Below, piece after piece: positions 12,243 through 23,489 of a stretch of 64,000 nt of DNA. The notes below the pieces were generated by a model. The model had not been told where the DNA came from. It searched no databases and was given only the letters and a program-made list of their open reading frames with translations. This stretch comes from Spinacia oleracea (Eukaryota > Streptophyta > Magnoliopsida > Caryophyllales > Amaranthaceae): the NCBI RefSeq assembly GCF_020520425.1, contig NC_079490.1, forward strand, positions 42,602,723-42,666,722, written 5' to 3'. Position 1 is the first letter of the stretch, and every line of letters begins with the position of its first letter. A program made the translations under genes and the position numbers.

Positions 12243-12408
12243 TTTTTTGTTGTTAGCACCCGGTTCACCCTTATGGCTAATTCGGATTCGGGACGAGTTT
12301 TGGGTGGTTAGGTTCCAGTCCCCTCCCAACTGTTGTTGCGGGGGATCGAATACGAGTTCTCCCTACTAAGTTCAGCCCCAATCACCACTGAACCAACAAA
12401 CAATTGGT
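12243..12408 (-). mobile_element. tRNA-derived SINE, copy 2 (same family)
   Basis: It is highly similar to the SINE at 10249-10416 and in the same orientation, with the same box-A-like head at the high-coordinate end and T8 at 12241-12248. Target duplications TCAAAAGTTCAAACATT (12226-12242) and TCAAAAGTTCAAATATT (12409-12425) differ at one base. It is 3' of the methyltransferase pseudogene. Confidence 0.85.
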
Positions 12409-12425
12409 TCAAAAGTTCAAATATT

Positions 12426-13085
12426 AAGTATACCAAGTATTTATTATTGGAAATAATAATGCATTTGGAGGTTTTCAAGTCTGGCCCGGTAGGGTCAAAT
12501 GATCTTGTGGACCGATATCACTTGAATCCACCTTGTTTGTGGTATTATATAATTCAGATATAGGGAGAGATAGAAAACCCAAAAAATCTCTAACCCTAAA
12601 TTCAAACTTTGAGTCCGGAATGTAGAATTCGGAGGTGTTGTGTTAACCTTAAGGGGCGTTCGTCACTATAAACTTGTACCGGTAGGGTGACGAAATTCAC
12701 TTCTAAGGTAGTAGCCTCCATACCATGGTGCATATAAGATCTACAATCAAATAATATATTCTCTTTGTCTACGATTATTAATTCTTGTTATTTTACCTAT
12801 AATTTAGAAGCGAATTTGTACTGTTGATTATGTGAGCTAACATACCATTGATGTAACGCGGAGAATTGTTGCGCGTGGTTCAAATTCAGTTCGGCTTAAA
12901 TATTTCCATCTCTGAAAATTACCACCAGCCTGATGGAACCTGATTATATCTTATCTGAACTTATTGGACCTGACACTCTTTTTTCGGGTGAATAAATGCC
13001 CTTTAGCTTAGTCTTCTTTAAAATGTTATTTACATGCGAAATTCCCTATTTTGACATAAAATTTCGACCAGAGGCTCCTTATACC
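12426..13085. other. No supported gene
   Basis: Low-complexity AT-rich DNA. A GGAACCTGATTATAT..GGACCTGACA stretch (about 12935-12975) resembles the degenerate minisatellite inside the 6001-7631 element. Confidence 0.4.
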
Positions 13086-13440
13086 ATAGTTGGGTTATAA
13101 AACAATCTAATCGTCATGCGGAATAAACCCTAATGAAATATAGCATGTAATACTTTAATCAACCAATTTAGATAGTAACGAACAATCTATGACACATGTC
13201 TTTCCCTAGCTAGATGCTCCAAAGCAGAATAAGAACCGAGTTATCAATATCGTTCCTATGTAGAAAGTCCATAGTAGATTTGGATCTGCCTCAAGTATAC
13301 TAACTTATAGTAACGCAGTCCATAGTAGATTTGGATCTGCCTCAAGTACACTAACTTATAGTAACGCTTAAGGTACGTGTATAGTTCGGGTTCTCACTTT
13401 GAATTAGGCAGAAGAATAATATCAAGTGTATATAATTATG
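13086..13440 (-). mobile_element. Fragment of copia-like LTR
   Basis: The layout is shared with the minus-strand LTR at 60568-61287: a CATGCGGAA-type block, then CTTTCCCTAG, then a GTAGAAA.TCCA..GGATC.GCCT block, then a TGTATAATTATGAG block near the presumed transcription start. Identity is only moderate and the ends are not defined, so this is a partial relic. It contains a 51-bp tandem duplication. Confidence 0.35.
13266..13367. repeat. 51-bp tandem duplication
   Basis: A unit starting AGTCCATAGTAGATTTGG occurs at 13266-13316 and 13317-13367 with one difference (TATAC versus TACAC). Confidence 0.95.
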
Positions 13441-13478
13441 AGCACTATGGTCATTTACAGTGGCGGAGCCATGATTTT

Positions 13479-13483
<5 letters not shown>

Positions 13484-13517
<34 letters not shown>
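13484..13517. repeat. (TA)n microsatellite
   Basis: About 17 TA dinucleotides, directly preceding the direct-repeat block at 13518-13641. The homologous block at 16772 is also preceded by a shorter TA run. Confidence 0.9.
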
Positions 13518-13518
<1 letters not shown>

Positions 13519-13641
13519 CTGAAAAAATGTATCATCACTAGAGGAAAAAACATCATAAGTTTCCCTTGAAATAGGCTTATAAGTTGCCCTTTATAAGGGC
13601 AACATATGGCAGGGTCACATTTGACAAATTATCAAAAGTCT
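13518..13641 (+). repeat. Direct repeat copy 1, CACTA-type terminus
   Basis: This matches 16772-16896 over about 124 bp with few differences. It contains CACTAGAGGAAAA (CACTA at 13536) followed by the inverted pair AAGTTGCCCTTTATAAGGGCAAC. Similarity stops after ATTATCAAAAGT. It may be the truncated end of a CACTA-type element; the 17 bases before CACTA are also shared, so the real boundary is uncertain. Confidence 0.7.
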
Positions 13642-15580
13642 AATACCAAGGTTCAGATTAATTGCGAACAATTAATTCAGTGAGATCAAGTGATCGGAAA
13701 AGCTAGCTGGAGCAATGCTTCCGATCAGTGAGTTCTAATGGATATTGAACTCACAACTTACTCTTGACTGAACCTACAAGGTCACACCAATGACACGTAA
13801 CATATCACCGGATTAAATGAATCGAAAATTCATTTAATAGCTTTTCGGGAATTAGTTGGAAACGTATTATACGATACGACCTTTGTCGGAATCGTATATC
13901 GTATCGTGAATATTCGTAAGCTGGGCGACACGAATAAATCGTATCGTACGACGGTGATTCGTCGTATACGAAACGATAAATAATATATCGGAAATATATT
14001 AAATCGCGAATACGAAGGGCATCGGAGTTGCCGGCCCGTCGAGCCAAGCACGTAAGCGTGCAAGGCCCAACGAGCCAGCAGGCTCGGGAGTAAAGGCGAG
14101 CAAGGCCAGCCCATTGGGCGCGAGCACACAACAGCACGCAACAACGCATCGCAGCGACGAGCGAGCAGGCCCACGGCCCAGCTGCTCGGCGCGCGCGCTG
14201 TGGGCTTCGGCCTGCAGTGTGTCGCTGGGCGCGGGCGTGCGGTCCGTGTGTGCTTGTGTGATGTGGCCGGTCAAGGCCTTTGGTTCTTGGCCGGTTACAT
14301 CATTAATACAATAGGTCAATTGTATTATTCCAACAACACACAATTCATATTACTCAAACCCTAGAGACACAGAGAACCCTAATTCTCTCTGTGCCTCCAA
14401 AGTGAGTTCTTCCCAAAAGCAAAGTATCTTGATCAATTGTCTAAGTTACGATAATCAAGACGGATCTGATCGTGTCGGTGAATCAAGTAGAGGAACGACA
14501 AGTGGAGTTCTTTGTTCGTGTTCGTTGACAGATTATTGTGGAAAACACGCTTCGAATGTAAGTTTTCTTAATCTGTGCTTTATACATGTTTCCTGGCTTT
14601 GTGGATTGTTCCGCACATGTTATTATGTTTAACTGTATTCCCCTACATATATGTTCCAAAAGTCTATATAGAAAATCAAGACATGATACTATTTTGGTCC
14701 CTCACATTTTAGCTTTACAACAAGTAACAAAACTATATCAAGTTGTGATCTATTACATCCTGTTAAATATCGTTAAATTATATAAAAGGGTAAGTATAAA
14801 TATATATCAAGTTGTGACCTCATGTGACCCGTTATACTCGAACAATTTACAACCATTAACACGTGACCAATTTAAACTGATCCATTTACAATCGCAACTC
14901 ATTTAACCCAACCTGAGTCGGTTGTAAATTTATTCAAATATTTTATCTCTGCTAAACTCAAACACGAAAACCTAATCACAATTTAGAACCAAATTTTCCT
15001 TTGAATAAAATATGCGATTTATAGCTTGGGTTTTTTTTCCTTTTTTGGTATATATGCAATTTTATTAACCAAAAAACAAAGTAAAGTTTATACAAGCTCA
15101 ACCATACCTAGTCACACAACAAACTGCAGTGTTAATAAAATAAAGTTAGCCTATCAAAGCTAAACGAAGAAAATTACAAAACAAAAAAAACCAAAAACTA
15201 GCTAAGTCAACTATGGTCAACTTTGGTCTAAACTAGTTTTTACAAACTGAAAATTCCACGCTTCTACTATATGCTTCAACCATCCTTTGCAGCACTTTTA
15301 TTCCTCGCCGGCAGGTATTTGTGAAGTCGACCCACGTCACAACCCATCAGCAACGCCATTGTGCAGAAGGAAGTAGATATATAGAACTGAATCATTAGGT
15401 GTGCAAGGAGTCAGCCGGCAACCTATCATCAGGAAAAGTATGTAGACAATAATGGATAATGTTTTGCAAAGCATTATGCAATATGTCAGATCAAGAAAGC
15501 AAATCAGCTGAACATAAAATGGCCAAATATTATAGGTTAATAACCAATGGAACCAACACAATAATATCACCTTTCCTTGA
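13642..15580. other. Unassigned repetitive DNA, possible partial LTR
   Basis: 13780-14340 is unusually GC-rich (CGAGCCAGCAGGCTCGGG..) with six-frame ORFs that are shadows of base composition. 14340-14570 reads like an LTR 3' part or 5' leader (CAAACCCTAGAGACACAGAG..). No TG/CA borders, primer site or protein domain could be tied to it. 14600-15580 is AT-rich with nothing recognised. Confidence 0.35.
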
Positions 15581-15589
15581 AATGAAGAA

Positions 15590-16081
15590 GGCATGGAAAT
15601 CTTATCAACTGCGAACGACCTTTTCAGTGCCAAAGTTAAAAATGGTGAAAGTGGATGGGACATCAAGTGACAATTTCAACACCAACATGCATTAGAACAG
15701 TTGAAACAATAAGCTGCTTCTTCACTGCTAGCTCAATTTTGTTGACAACTTTAATTTCAAAGAAATCGGTAGCAAAGAGAGTTGTGATCAAACAAACTAT
15801 GATGACAGAAGGTTACAAGGTTGTCCTTGAATTGGCAATAACAATCTTCATTCCTAGAAAACCAGAGATGATAGAAGTGACAACACTGAGCACGAAAGGC
15901 ACAGTGCTAAAGAGAGAGGTAGCCAATGCAGGCTTCCACTTCTTGAAAGGGTTGTACGTGCATGCTTGGCTTTCGGTTCTAAAGCCTTCCATTGATCCCA
16001 AAAAGAGGAAAATGAGTACAGCAAATGCAACCATGAACACTCCAACATACTGGTATTCTATGTATAGAAAAGTCGTTGCTC
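15590..16081 (-). pseudogene. Vacuolar H+-pyrophosphatase (type I) gene fragment
   Basis: On the minus strand an exon starts after a TTATCAG acceptor at 16081 and reads [44 protein letters not shown] and [17 protein letters not shown]. These are near-N-terminal membrane segments of plant vacuolar proton-pumping pyrophosphatase, which uses PPi hydrolysis to acidify the vacuole. At about 15815 the sequence jumps to a later part of the protein ([23 protein letters not shown]), skipping roughly 140 residues that include the pyrophosphate-binding loop. A TGA and a frame change follow before STFTIFNFGTEKVV, and similarity fades by about 15590. Retained intron acceptor sequence argues against a processed copy. 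Confidence 0.85.
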
Positions 16082-16771
16082 CTGATAACAAAAGAAATAA
16101 TACAAGTCAATAAAATGCTGAGAGGAAGACATACAAAAAAAAAGACTGTTAAACAGACTATGGAGGTACAATCCGTACAATAGACGTAAATTCTAGGTGA
16201 CCATCACATGACTACAGTTGATGAGGAAATAGGAAGTTCACCCTAAAAAAAATACAGGAATTAGTTCACCCAGAAAACAAAATCATATACAGAACAACGA
16301 AAACAACCTATGGGAGAGGCAACCGTCTACTACTTTACTCTTCCCTTAACATTCTTCACTAACCATAAATCTACTATGTAAGGTAACAGAGGAATAAGGC
16401 CATTCTAGATGCAACAGGACACTGAAAGAACTTCAAACTCTACTTGACAAGTCATAGAAAACGCAACGACAAATTGACTAATTTTTCAATCTATACATGC
16501 TGGTGTTTTTGTATCCAGATGGATGCAATCATGCATTATGATGATCTGCCAAATTTCAGTAGACCATCATTTGTCTCAGCTATTTGTCTCCTGATTTTCC
16601 TCTTAGCATGATGATCATTTATATATATTGATCCATTGACTTGAACATATGGCGAGTTAATTATTGATCCTAATGAGTTTTGAAAGTTGCAAAACTTAAT
16701 TTCTTTCTTTTCTATCCAAACATTAGCAGTCTTTGGAAACCAGAAAATCAAGGATAGACGTATATATATAT
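16082..16771. other. No supported gene
   Basis: AT-rich DNA on the 5' side of the H+-pyrophosphatase fragment. An upstream exon of that gene was not recognised. Short ORFs here lack domains. Confidence 0.4.
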
Positions 16772-17020
16772 TACTGGAAAAATGTATCATCACTAGAGGA
16801 AAACACATCATAAGTTTCCCTTGAAATAGGCTTATAAGTTGCCCTTTATAAGGGCAACATATGGCAGGGTCACATTTGGCAAATTATCAAAAGTTACCCT
16901 GGATAAGGGAAACTTATAAGCTCATAAGTTGCCCTTGTTTACAACAAGGGCAACTTATAAGTTTCACATAAGTTGCCCTTGTTGCAAACAAGGGCAACTC
17001 TTGAGTTTTTTTTTTTGTTT
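16772..17020 (+). mobile_element. CACTA-type terminus with TTGCCC subterminal repeats (direct repeat copy 2)
   Basis: CACTAGAGGAAAACAC begins at 16791. It is followed by at least three inverted arrangements of AAGTTGCCCTT and AAGGGCAACTT up to about 16996. Short inverted motifs repeated behind a CACTA end are typical of CACTA subterminal regions. 16772-16896 duplicates 13518-13641. The opposite end was not found. Confidence 0.55.
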
Positions 17021-17440
17021 TACAAAAAATAATCTGCAATATAATTCCTAATTCTGCAATATAATTTCTGATTTTGCAATATAAAATTCTGCATTATAAT
17101 TTATAGAATACTGTTTCACCAAACATCAGCTTGACATTCCTCAAAAATGATATAAATTTCAAATTTCCAATAATATTACCGAATTAATTCAAATGTAATT
17201 AATTAAATCAATAAATAACAAACTAATGTAAGAGTCACGGATAACTACAAGCCTGCTCTATTTACACTGAGGGTAGTTCACAATTGTTGAAGTAAGTAGC
17301 CCACTTGTCTCGAACTTCATCCAACTCCTCTTTGGTAAAGGGTCCCTACCTTGGAGTTTTGAAAACCTTTAAAAGAGTACATGGAAACCAATAAATTAAA
17401 TTAAGTTTCATATGCGAAAATATAAATTATATTGGTAGTG
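17021..17440. other. No supported gene
   Basis: AT-rich DNA including a short repeated CTGCAATATAATT motif (17035-17100). A CTCCTCTTTGGTAAAGGG segment near 17330 gives no extendable coding frame. Confidence 0.35.
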
Positions 17441-17454
17441 AAAACAACTTTCTG

Positions 17455-18390
17455 AGGTTACTAAGACTCATTTCAAGTTCGTTATGCACGCCTATGGGTC
17501 ATTTGGGTCGATATAGGTCATTTATGGCCAAAAATGGCATTTTCGATCCCACTACCAACAAACGAACCTATTTCAATATTCTAAATATTTTTCATGATTC
17601 ATATGATTAGTTTTATGTCTATAAGACTCATTTCAAGTTCGTTATGCACGCCTATGGGTCATTTGGGTCGATATAGGTCATTTATGGCCAAAAATGGCAT
17701 TTTCGATCCCACTACCAACAAACGAACCTATTTCCATATTCTAAATATTTTTCATGATTCATATGATTAGTTATATGACTATAAGACTCGTTTCAAGTTC
17801 GTTATGCACGCCTATGGGTCATTTGGGTCGATATAGGTCATTGGCCAAAAATGGCATTTTCGATCCCAACTACCAACAAACGAAGCTCTTTCCACATTAT
17901 AACCCTTTTTCATGATTCATATGATTAGTTATATGTTTATGAAACTCATTTCAAGTTCGTTCTGCACGCCTATGGTTCATTTGGGTCGATATAGGCCATT
18001 TATGGCCAAAAATGGCATTTTCGATCCCAACTGCCAACAAACGAACTTATATTCAAATTATAAACCTTTTTCATGATTCATAGGATTAGTTATATGTTTA
18101 TAAGACTCATTTCAAGTTCGTTACGCACGCCTATGGGTAATTTGGGTCGATATAGGTCATTTATGGCAAAAAATGACATTTTCGATCCCAACTACCAACA
18201 AACGAACTTATAATCAAATTCTAAACCTTTTTCATGATTCATATGATTAGTTATATGTTTATGAAACTCATTTCAAGTTCATTATGCACTCCTATGGGTC
18301 ATTTGTGTCGATATAGGTCATTTATGGCCAAAAATGGCATTTTCGATCCCAACTACCAAAAAATGAAGCTCTTTCCACATTCTAACCTAT
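17455..18390. repeat. Tandem array of six ~160-bp repeats
   Basis: The landmark AAGACTCATTTCAAGTTCGTTATG recurs at 17463, 17623, 17783, 17942, 18102 and 18264, a period of 159-162 bp. Each unit includes CCTATGGGTCATTTGGGTCG, GGCCAAAAATGGCATTTTCG and CTACCAACAAACGAA. The units differ by a few substitutions and small indels. The array ends close to the outer border of the E1 LTR. Confidence 0.95.
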
Positions 18391-18401
18391 AGGGGTTTTT
18401 T

Positions 18402-20907
18402 TTGTGTCGTGCATTTCCCCTAGAAAAAGGCTTTGTATGTTTTTGGATTTCGAAGGAATCGCCACCAAACAATTTTAAGGGTCCCGTTTGGAAAGACCAA
18501 AGTTGATTCTTTAGTGGATAAAGCATTGAATCTTAGAAACTGATGGGTGAGATCCGGGCAAGGGAATGAGATTCTTATTCCGCGAGCTTTAGAAATTTTA
18601 TTCGAGTACATGGCAAATAGAATTTTCGAATAACCCTAGTCATGACACTATGTGGGTTTGAACTTTAAACTTTAACACATAGATTTTCTACTTGTATTGT
18701 GACCATTTCGCTTTAAAGTTAATTTAAGGGAACCTAAGGCTGGTTTGTCCAAGAAATTATCTTTGTTAAGCGTGGTGTAACTTTGTATTTTATTGGATTT
18801 AGCATGTGAGGTGATAAAAGAAATAAACAAGTAAAGCAACATCACAATAAATAAATGAATTATTGAAAGTGCGTACAAAACCACATCACCTTGAAAAAAA
18901 GGCGAGTAAAGAGTGCAGGATTGAAATAGCAATAGTAAAGGTGCAATATTGAAATTCTTTATTGAAAGGTGCGATATTGAAATGCGTTATTGAAAGGTGC
19001 GATATTGAAATAATGATATTAAAATTGTGGTATTTAAGTTGCACTATTGTATTTGAGATCCGAACGCCAAACGACTACTCCCTCCGTCCCGGAATACTCG
19101 ACCCGGTTTGACCGGCACAGAGTTTAAGGGACTTGAATTGACTTATTTAATTTAATAGGTAGTAGTTGATAGTGGGGTATTATTTTAATGTAATTAGTGG
19201 GAGGTGGGTTAAGAGGTGGGGTTGGGGGAGAGTAGGGGTTGATTTTTAATTATTTTTTGTATGGAGTAGGGGGTAGGTGGGTTAATAGGGGTGGAGTGAG
19301 AAATAATATAATATTGTTAGAATATTTCCATTTTTAGAAACAGGTCAAGTATTAAGGGACGGCCCGATAAGGAAAACAGGTCAAGTATTCCGGGACGGAG
19401 GGAGTACTTAATAATAAGTGCGTATGACACGGATTCAAGTCTAAAAATCTCAACTTTAGGAAAAGTTGCTCATCCAAAAGTGTCTTAGATTTTGAGTTAT
19501 AGAAGTTGAACTTGAACATTGAATCTTGTATATTGAACTTAGGAGTCTTGAATCTCAAAGGTTAGACCTTTTAATGTTAAAAATGTTTCAGGTTTGATGT
19601 GCTCCATAACTTAAAAATGATTATAGTTTAAGGAAGTGATTACTAACAACCTTAAACATCATAGAATCTTGAAAATGAAACTTGTATTTGAACATTGAAA
19701 TGTGGGGTCTTGAATCTCAAAGATTAAACCTTTTAATGTTGAAAAGGCTTCACCTTTAATTTGCTCCATAACTTGAAAGTGATTCTAGTTTAAGGAGGTG
19801 ATTACAAACAACCTTAAACATCATGGAATCCATAACTTTGTAGTTTAATCATAGAAAGTGTTGGTTTTTGTAAAAATATGTGATTGTTGAAAATGACATT
19901 TTTGAGAGCAAAAGTGTCAACTTTACTAATCATTTTGGAAGAAAAATTGAATCTTGTATGGCATAATGGTAATGGTGTCTTTGGACAATCATTTGGAGTG
20001 AGTTTCAAGAATGAAACCTCCCCAAAGATGACATCTTTGTATGATTTTCCTAGTTACCAAAAGGCATGAACCCTAAATGGTAACATCATTGGATTTTTGT
20101 ATTAGAAAGGTAGAAGAATAGAAAGCATTGTAGATTTGAGTAGGGATTCGGAATTACCTAGTTAGGGTTAGGTTGGAATTCCTTTTAGAGCTCCCAATGG
20201 CTAGAACACTTGAAATTATATGGGAATTTGAGGATTGAAAGTTGATTTTTGGATTTTGATTTTGAGATTGAATTTCAGAATTACGACGTTCTGATTATAA
20301 TTTGGTGCCCCAAAACGCTTGGAAATCAGGGTTTAAATAGAAAATTGGATGGCTAAACGCCAAGTGCCAGCTGCGCCCAACACAGGGGCTGGCATCTGGC
20401 GCCGCTGACGTGGCATAGGAAACGCCAACGCAAGGACGATGACGCCGTCCTTGCATTTGTCTTTTGTGAATGTACCATTGTACGAAATGTACGAACTTTG
20501 GCACGTAGCATTTTCTTAATGATTAAGGCTTTGATTTTGCGACTAAAAACTGGCTGTTTTTGGGTTTCTAAAATCTGGTTTTACGAGACGAGGCCCGGCT
20601 TGCTCGGTTTTGTGGGTCGGCGCCCGAATTTGAATTGGTTAGTGTCATTTTGATTGGACAAGGCCTTGTAAAGCCAATGGAGAGATCCATTGGGTGAGAT
20701 TGTGTTTGGATTTTGTAATTGGTTTTTGGAAATTGAATTTTGTACCGAGTTCCGTAATGGGAATGGTCTCTGGGATTGGATTTTGGATCTTAGACTTTGG
20801 AATGTGTTTTAGCAATCGGGACTTCCGCACGGAGTTGTACCAACCATCTAACAAGGATAATAGTATCATCATCATCCCATAGGGGAGACACGAATTAGGT
20901 GTCTACA
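18402..20907 (-). mobile_element. E1: 3' LTR of a minus-strand gypsy-type retroelement
   Basis: On the minus strand the LTR begins TGTAGACACCTAATTCG at 20907, almost the same start as the E3 LTR (TGTAGACACCTACTTTTG), directly after a polypurine tract. It runs to about 18402, where TGTGTCGTGCATTTCCCC (plus strand) reads as the CA-ending terminus. A Stowaway-like MITE interrupts it at 19078-19404. GC-rich inverted motifs near 20350-20430 (GCCAG..CTGGC) occupy a position like that of the palindromes in E3. The outer border is less certain than the inner one. Confidence 0.6.
19078..19404. mobile_element. Stowaway-like MITE inside the E1 LTR
   Basis: Starts CTCCCTCCGTCCCGGAATAC and ends GTATTCCGGGACGGAGGGAG with TA on both sides (19076-19077, 19405-19406). 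The right terminus is partly doubled: a second inner copy (GTCAAGTATTAAGGGACGG) lies about 40 bp inward. The interior is GGTAGTAG/GGGTTG-rich and noncoding. Confidence 0.9.
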
Positions 20908-20923
20908 GAAGCCCCCACTTTGA
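20908..20923 (-). other. E1 polypurine tract
   Basis: On the minus strand TCAAAGTGGGGGCTTC directly precedes the LTR start TGTAGACACC. The same tract (TCAAAGTGGGGGCTAAC) precedes both E3 3' LTRs, so this primes plus-strand DNA synthesis of the element. Confidence 0.8.
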
Positions 20924-21534
20924 TTGAGCGTCCGGCTAGGAAAGCGCAAGTCAAAGTTTTCGAATAGGGACGGAGAATGGTCAAGATGTTCTGCAATCAA
21001 GACAATTCTTTGTACGCCGTTACCTGCACAAGACAAGCATTAGAAAAAAAAAGGATAGAGTCTACCTCCGTGCGGTTGTGACGACTCTGATTTGTACTTG
21101 TACTGTTTTTCCGCCTTTGGTTTAGAACGGAGCTTGTCGTCGAAAATTTTGAATTTTGAATTTTTGGATATTGAATTCCAGGAGTTGATCCGCTGGGGAT
21201 GTGTCCACTGGGGAAATGAGTTTTTTTACTGACTCTCAAGATATTGGAGTTTCGGCTGACTTTCCTGGAGCTTGGGTCCGTTTAGGAGTCGAACGCCTGA
21301 ATTCTTGTATTTTTCGGACTTTGCATTCTTGAAATTTTTATCTGTTGATGTTGGAGAAACAGATGTATTCCAGTATTTCCGGATTGTAGCCTGATTTGAT
21401 GTTTTGATGTCTGGTGCAGAAAACCGTAGCAGCAAAGAACGTGCAATCAGCACGGAGGACCGCGCGGGGAATATTACGCGCATGAAGAAGCGCTGCGCCC
21501 GGCGCAGGGGTCGACGTTCGGCGCGGGGCTGGGT

Positions 21535-21542
21535 TATAAATA
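21535..21542 (+). promoter_or_regulatory. TATA box for the E1 antisense ORF
   Basis: TATAAATA in the context GGGTTATAAATACCCCCC, followed by a CT-rich leader (TTTGCTCTCTTTCTCTCTC) about 55 bp downstream. This is a plant core-promoter layout pointing toward the ORF at 22166, that is, antisense to element E1. Confidence 0.55.
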
Positions 21543-21914
21543 CCCCCCTTGCCGTGCCTTTTGAAGAGCACCTTCATTTGTTTGCTCTCTTTCTCTCTCA
21601 AAAGTCGATTTCTCTCCCTTCGATTTGGTTGTTCTTGCCTTGTCCATGTAAGTTTTTCATGTTTTGCTTATAAAATAACCTCTAGGATTGCACGTAGTTT
21701 TGATTTTCGTACTTGAAATGTTTTGTTGATGATGCTTGTATGGTAGTAGGCTTCTTGTATTTTGTAGGAAGAAAATTGTTTGGTAGCCACTTGAACTTGA
21801 ACTGTTAGAACTTTGTAGAATTGAATTCTTCTTTGAATTTTGAATTTTGTACTTGGCACATGTAGATAATGACCCCATTGGTGATTCTGCCGGGTCCATT
21901 GTGAGAGAGCAGGC

Positions 21915-22045
21915 TAGTATGGCCTAGGCGTTCTTTGTAGAATCTTGAATACCGGCTTTGGCATGGATAGCCTAGGCGTTGGTGTAGAACTTGAATACCT
22001 GCTTAGGCATGGATAGCCTAGGCGTTGGTGTAGAACTTGAAGTGG
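21915..22045. repeat. 46-bp tandem repeat, about three copies
   Basis: The unit GCATGGATAGCCTAGGCGTT..GTAGAACTTGAA starts at 21961 and 22007. A more diverged copy (TATGGCCTAGGCGTTCTT..) starts at about 21917. It lies in the presumed 5' leader or intron of the E1 antisense ORF. Confidence 0.85.
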
Positions 22046-22165
22046 AGGTCCCTAGCTAAACTTGTATTGCCATTGGGGATTTTTTGAACCTTGGTTTTTG
22101 TACGGGCTAGTATAAGATAACCCCCAGGCTTGAATGTTGACTTTTTGTATTTCGAATGCTTTAGC

Positions 22166-22688
22166 ATGCCTCGTCATACCCGGAGGAAGCTCGCCGATCG
22201 TTCGACAGCTCGAGAAGCTATGGAGGACGCTTCGGATAATGAAGCGGCAGCGGCGGACGTGCCAGCGCCGGGCATATGGTACCACGGGCAGTACCTACCT
22301 TCAAGGGCACCAGCTGGCGGCCCTCGGATCTTGCATTTCGACCATAGTTTCATCTATCCCAACCGCCACGCGCTGGCTTGGTGAATTTTGTACCGTGTTT
22401 AGAACTTACTTCCTGAACTTGTATAGACTTGAACTGATCCACCAATTTGTAGGCTAACGGGGAGCCGACGCGTACATTTTGGTCTTTGAGGGATCTTTAT
22501 ACCATTTTTCCGACTGTCTATGACGACGAGGACACTCGAGCGATCTGGATGCAGACGGGTTTGGTTCCTTTCTAGAATGCTTTGGGAGGCGTCCAAGGGA
22601 AGACGGGCGTCAAAGCCTGGCTGCAGGCCCTGCTGGAACGGTAGTGGGATACCTCCAACACTTTTCATATTGCATGGGGGGAGATTAC
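22166..22688 (+). pseudogene. E1 antisense ORF, plant mobile domain-like, disrupted
   Basis: An ATG at 22166 opens a basic N-terminus (MPRHTRRKLADR) and runs to a possible donor at 22381. After a TTGTAG acceptor, 22453-22688 reads FWSLRDLYTIFP, WLQALLERW, DTSNTFHIAWGEIT. The final motif matches the start of the plant mobile domain (PMD), found in MAIN-like proteins and in many transposon ORFs. Two in-frame TAG codons (22573-22575, 22642-22644) and a reading-frame mismatch across the intron show decay. A copia LTR is inserted right after GEIT. The orientation, opposite to E1, fits the antisense-ORF layout also seen in E2 and E3. Confidence 0.65.
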
Positions 22689-23474
22689 TGTTGGAAATTC
22701 TCATTGGGAAACACAAAGGAAAAAGAGAGTGAAAAATAAGAGAGTCCCACATGGAAAAAACTCTTTATATTCTCCTTGTTTATTAATTGGGGAATGCGTG
22801 TACCTCTTGTTTAAGAAAGTATGAGAGTGGTATGGGTGGACACATATCACGCTCGCGCTTGCCGAGCCGGGCTCGGGCCTCGGGCCGTTGGCCATGGGCA
22901 TTGGTACTTGGTACTTGGTACTTGGGCATTTGGGAATGCGGTTCGCGGGCGTGGGGTGGGTTTTGTGGGTCAACCCTATTCTTTTTGGTTACTGGACCGT
23001 TTTGGTTAAGTTATTGTTACGGGAATCTGTACTGATTACGTAACCGTTGGATTAATTACGTCCGTTACAACATTGAATATTTCTGACCGTTTTTGGCTGT
23101 TGCCATCTTCTTTCATTCAGCCATTGTCTGTTGGGTTTCTTTCATTCTGATTACTTAAATCAGAATTTCGGATTCCTTCCACACACAGAAAATCATTCAA
23201 ACACTCTTCCAGAAAATCAAAAATACATTCTTTCTCTCACACAAAATTGCTCTCGGTTTTGGGCATATGTTCTGACTCCATCCGGCTTTGTGAGTGCACA
23301 CAACCTCGGAGTTGCGCTAATCCTGGAGGGCGACCACATTCTGTTCTACTGCACGGGGAGGTAGCGCGGAATCTTCTTTTAGGACAGTGGGTGTCCACGA
23401 CGCAACAGTTGTTCTTCATTCAGTTCATCGAATCAGATAAGTTTGTTCTTATTTTTGGTTTAATCGCAACAATC
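22689..23474 (+). mobile_element. Ty1/copia-type 5' LTR
   Basis: Starts TGTTGGAAATTCTCATTGGG with ATTAC (22684-22688) as the likely 5-bp target flank. It continues through CCCACATGGAAAAAACTC, a motif common in plant copia LTRs. The 3' border is placed tentatively at ...CGCAACA near 23474, before the gag ATG at 23490. A canonical primer-binding site could not be identified. The opposite LTR is absent. Confidence 0.55.
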
Positions 23475-23489
23475 TGAAAGACGATTATC

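Noticed and set aside
13805..14343. Three overlapping 114-codon minus-strand ORFs
   Set aside because: All come from one GC-rich, stop-poor stretch; overlapping equal-length frames with Arg/Ser/Ala bias are shadows of composition.
15655..16113. 152-codon plus-strand ORF
   Set aside because: It is the antisense shadow of the vacuolar H+-pyrophosphatase fragment on the minus strand.
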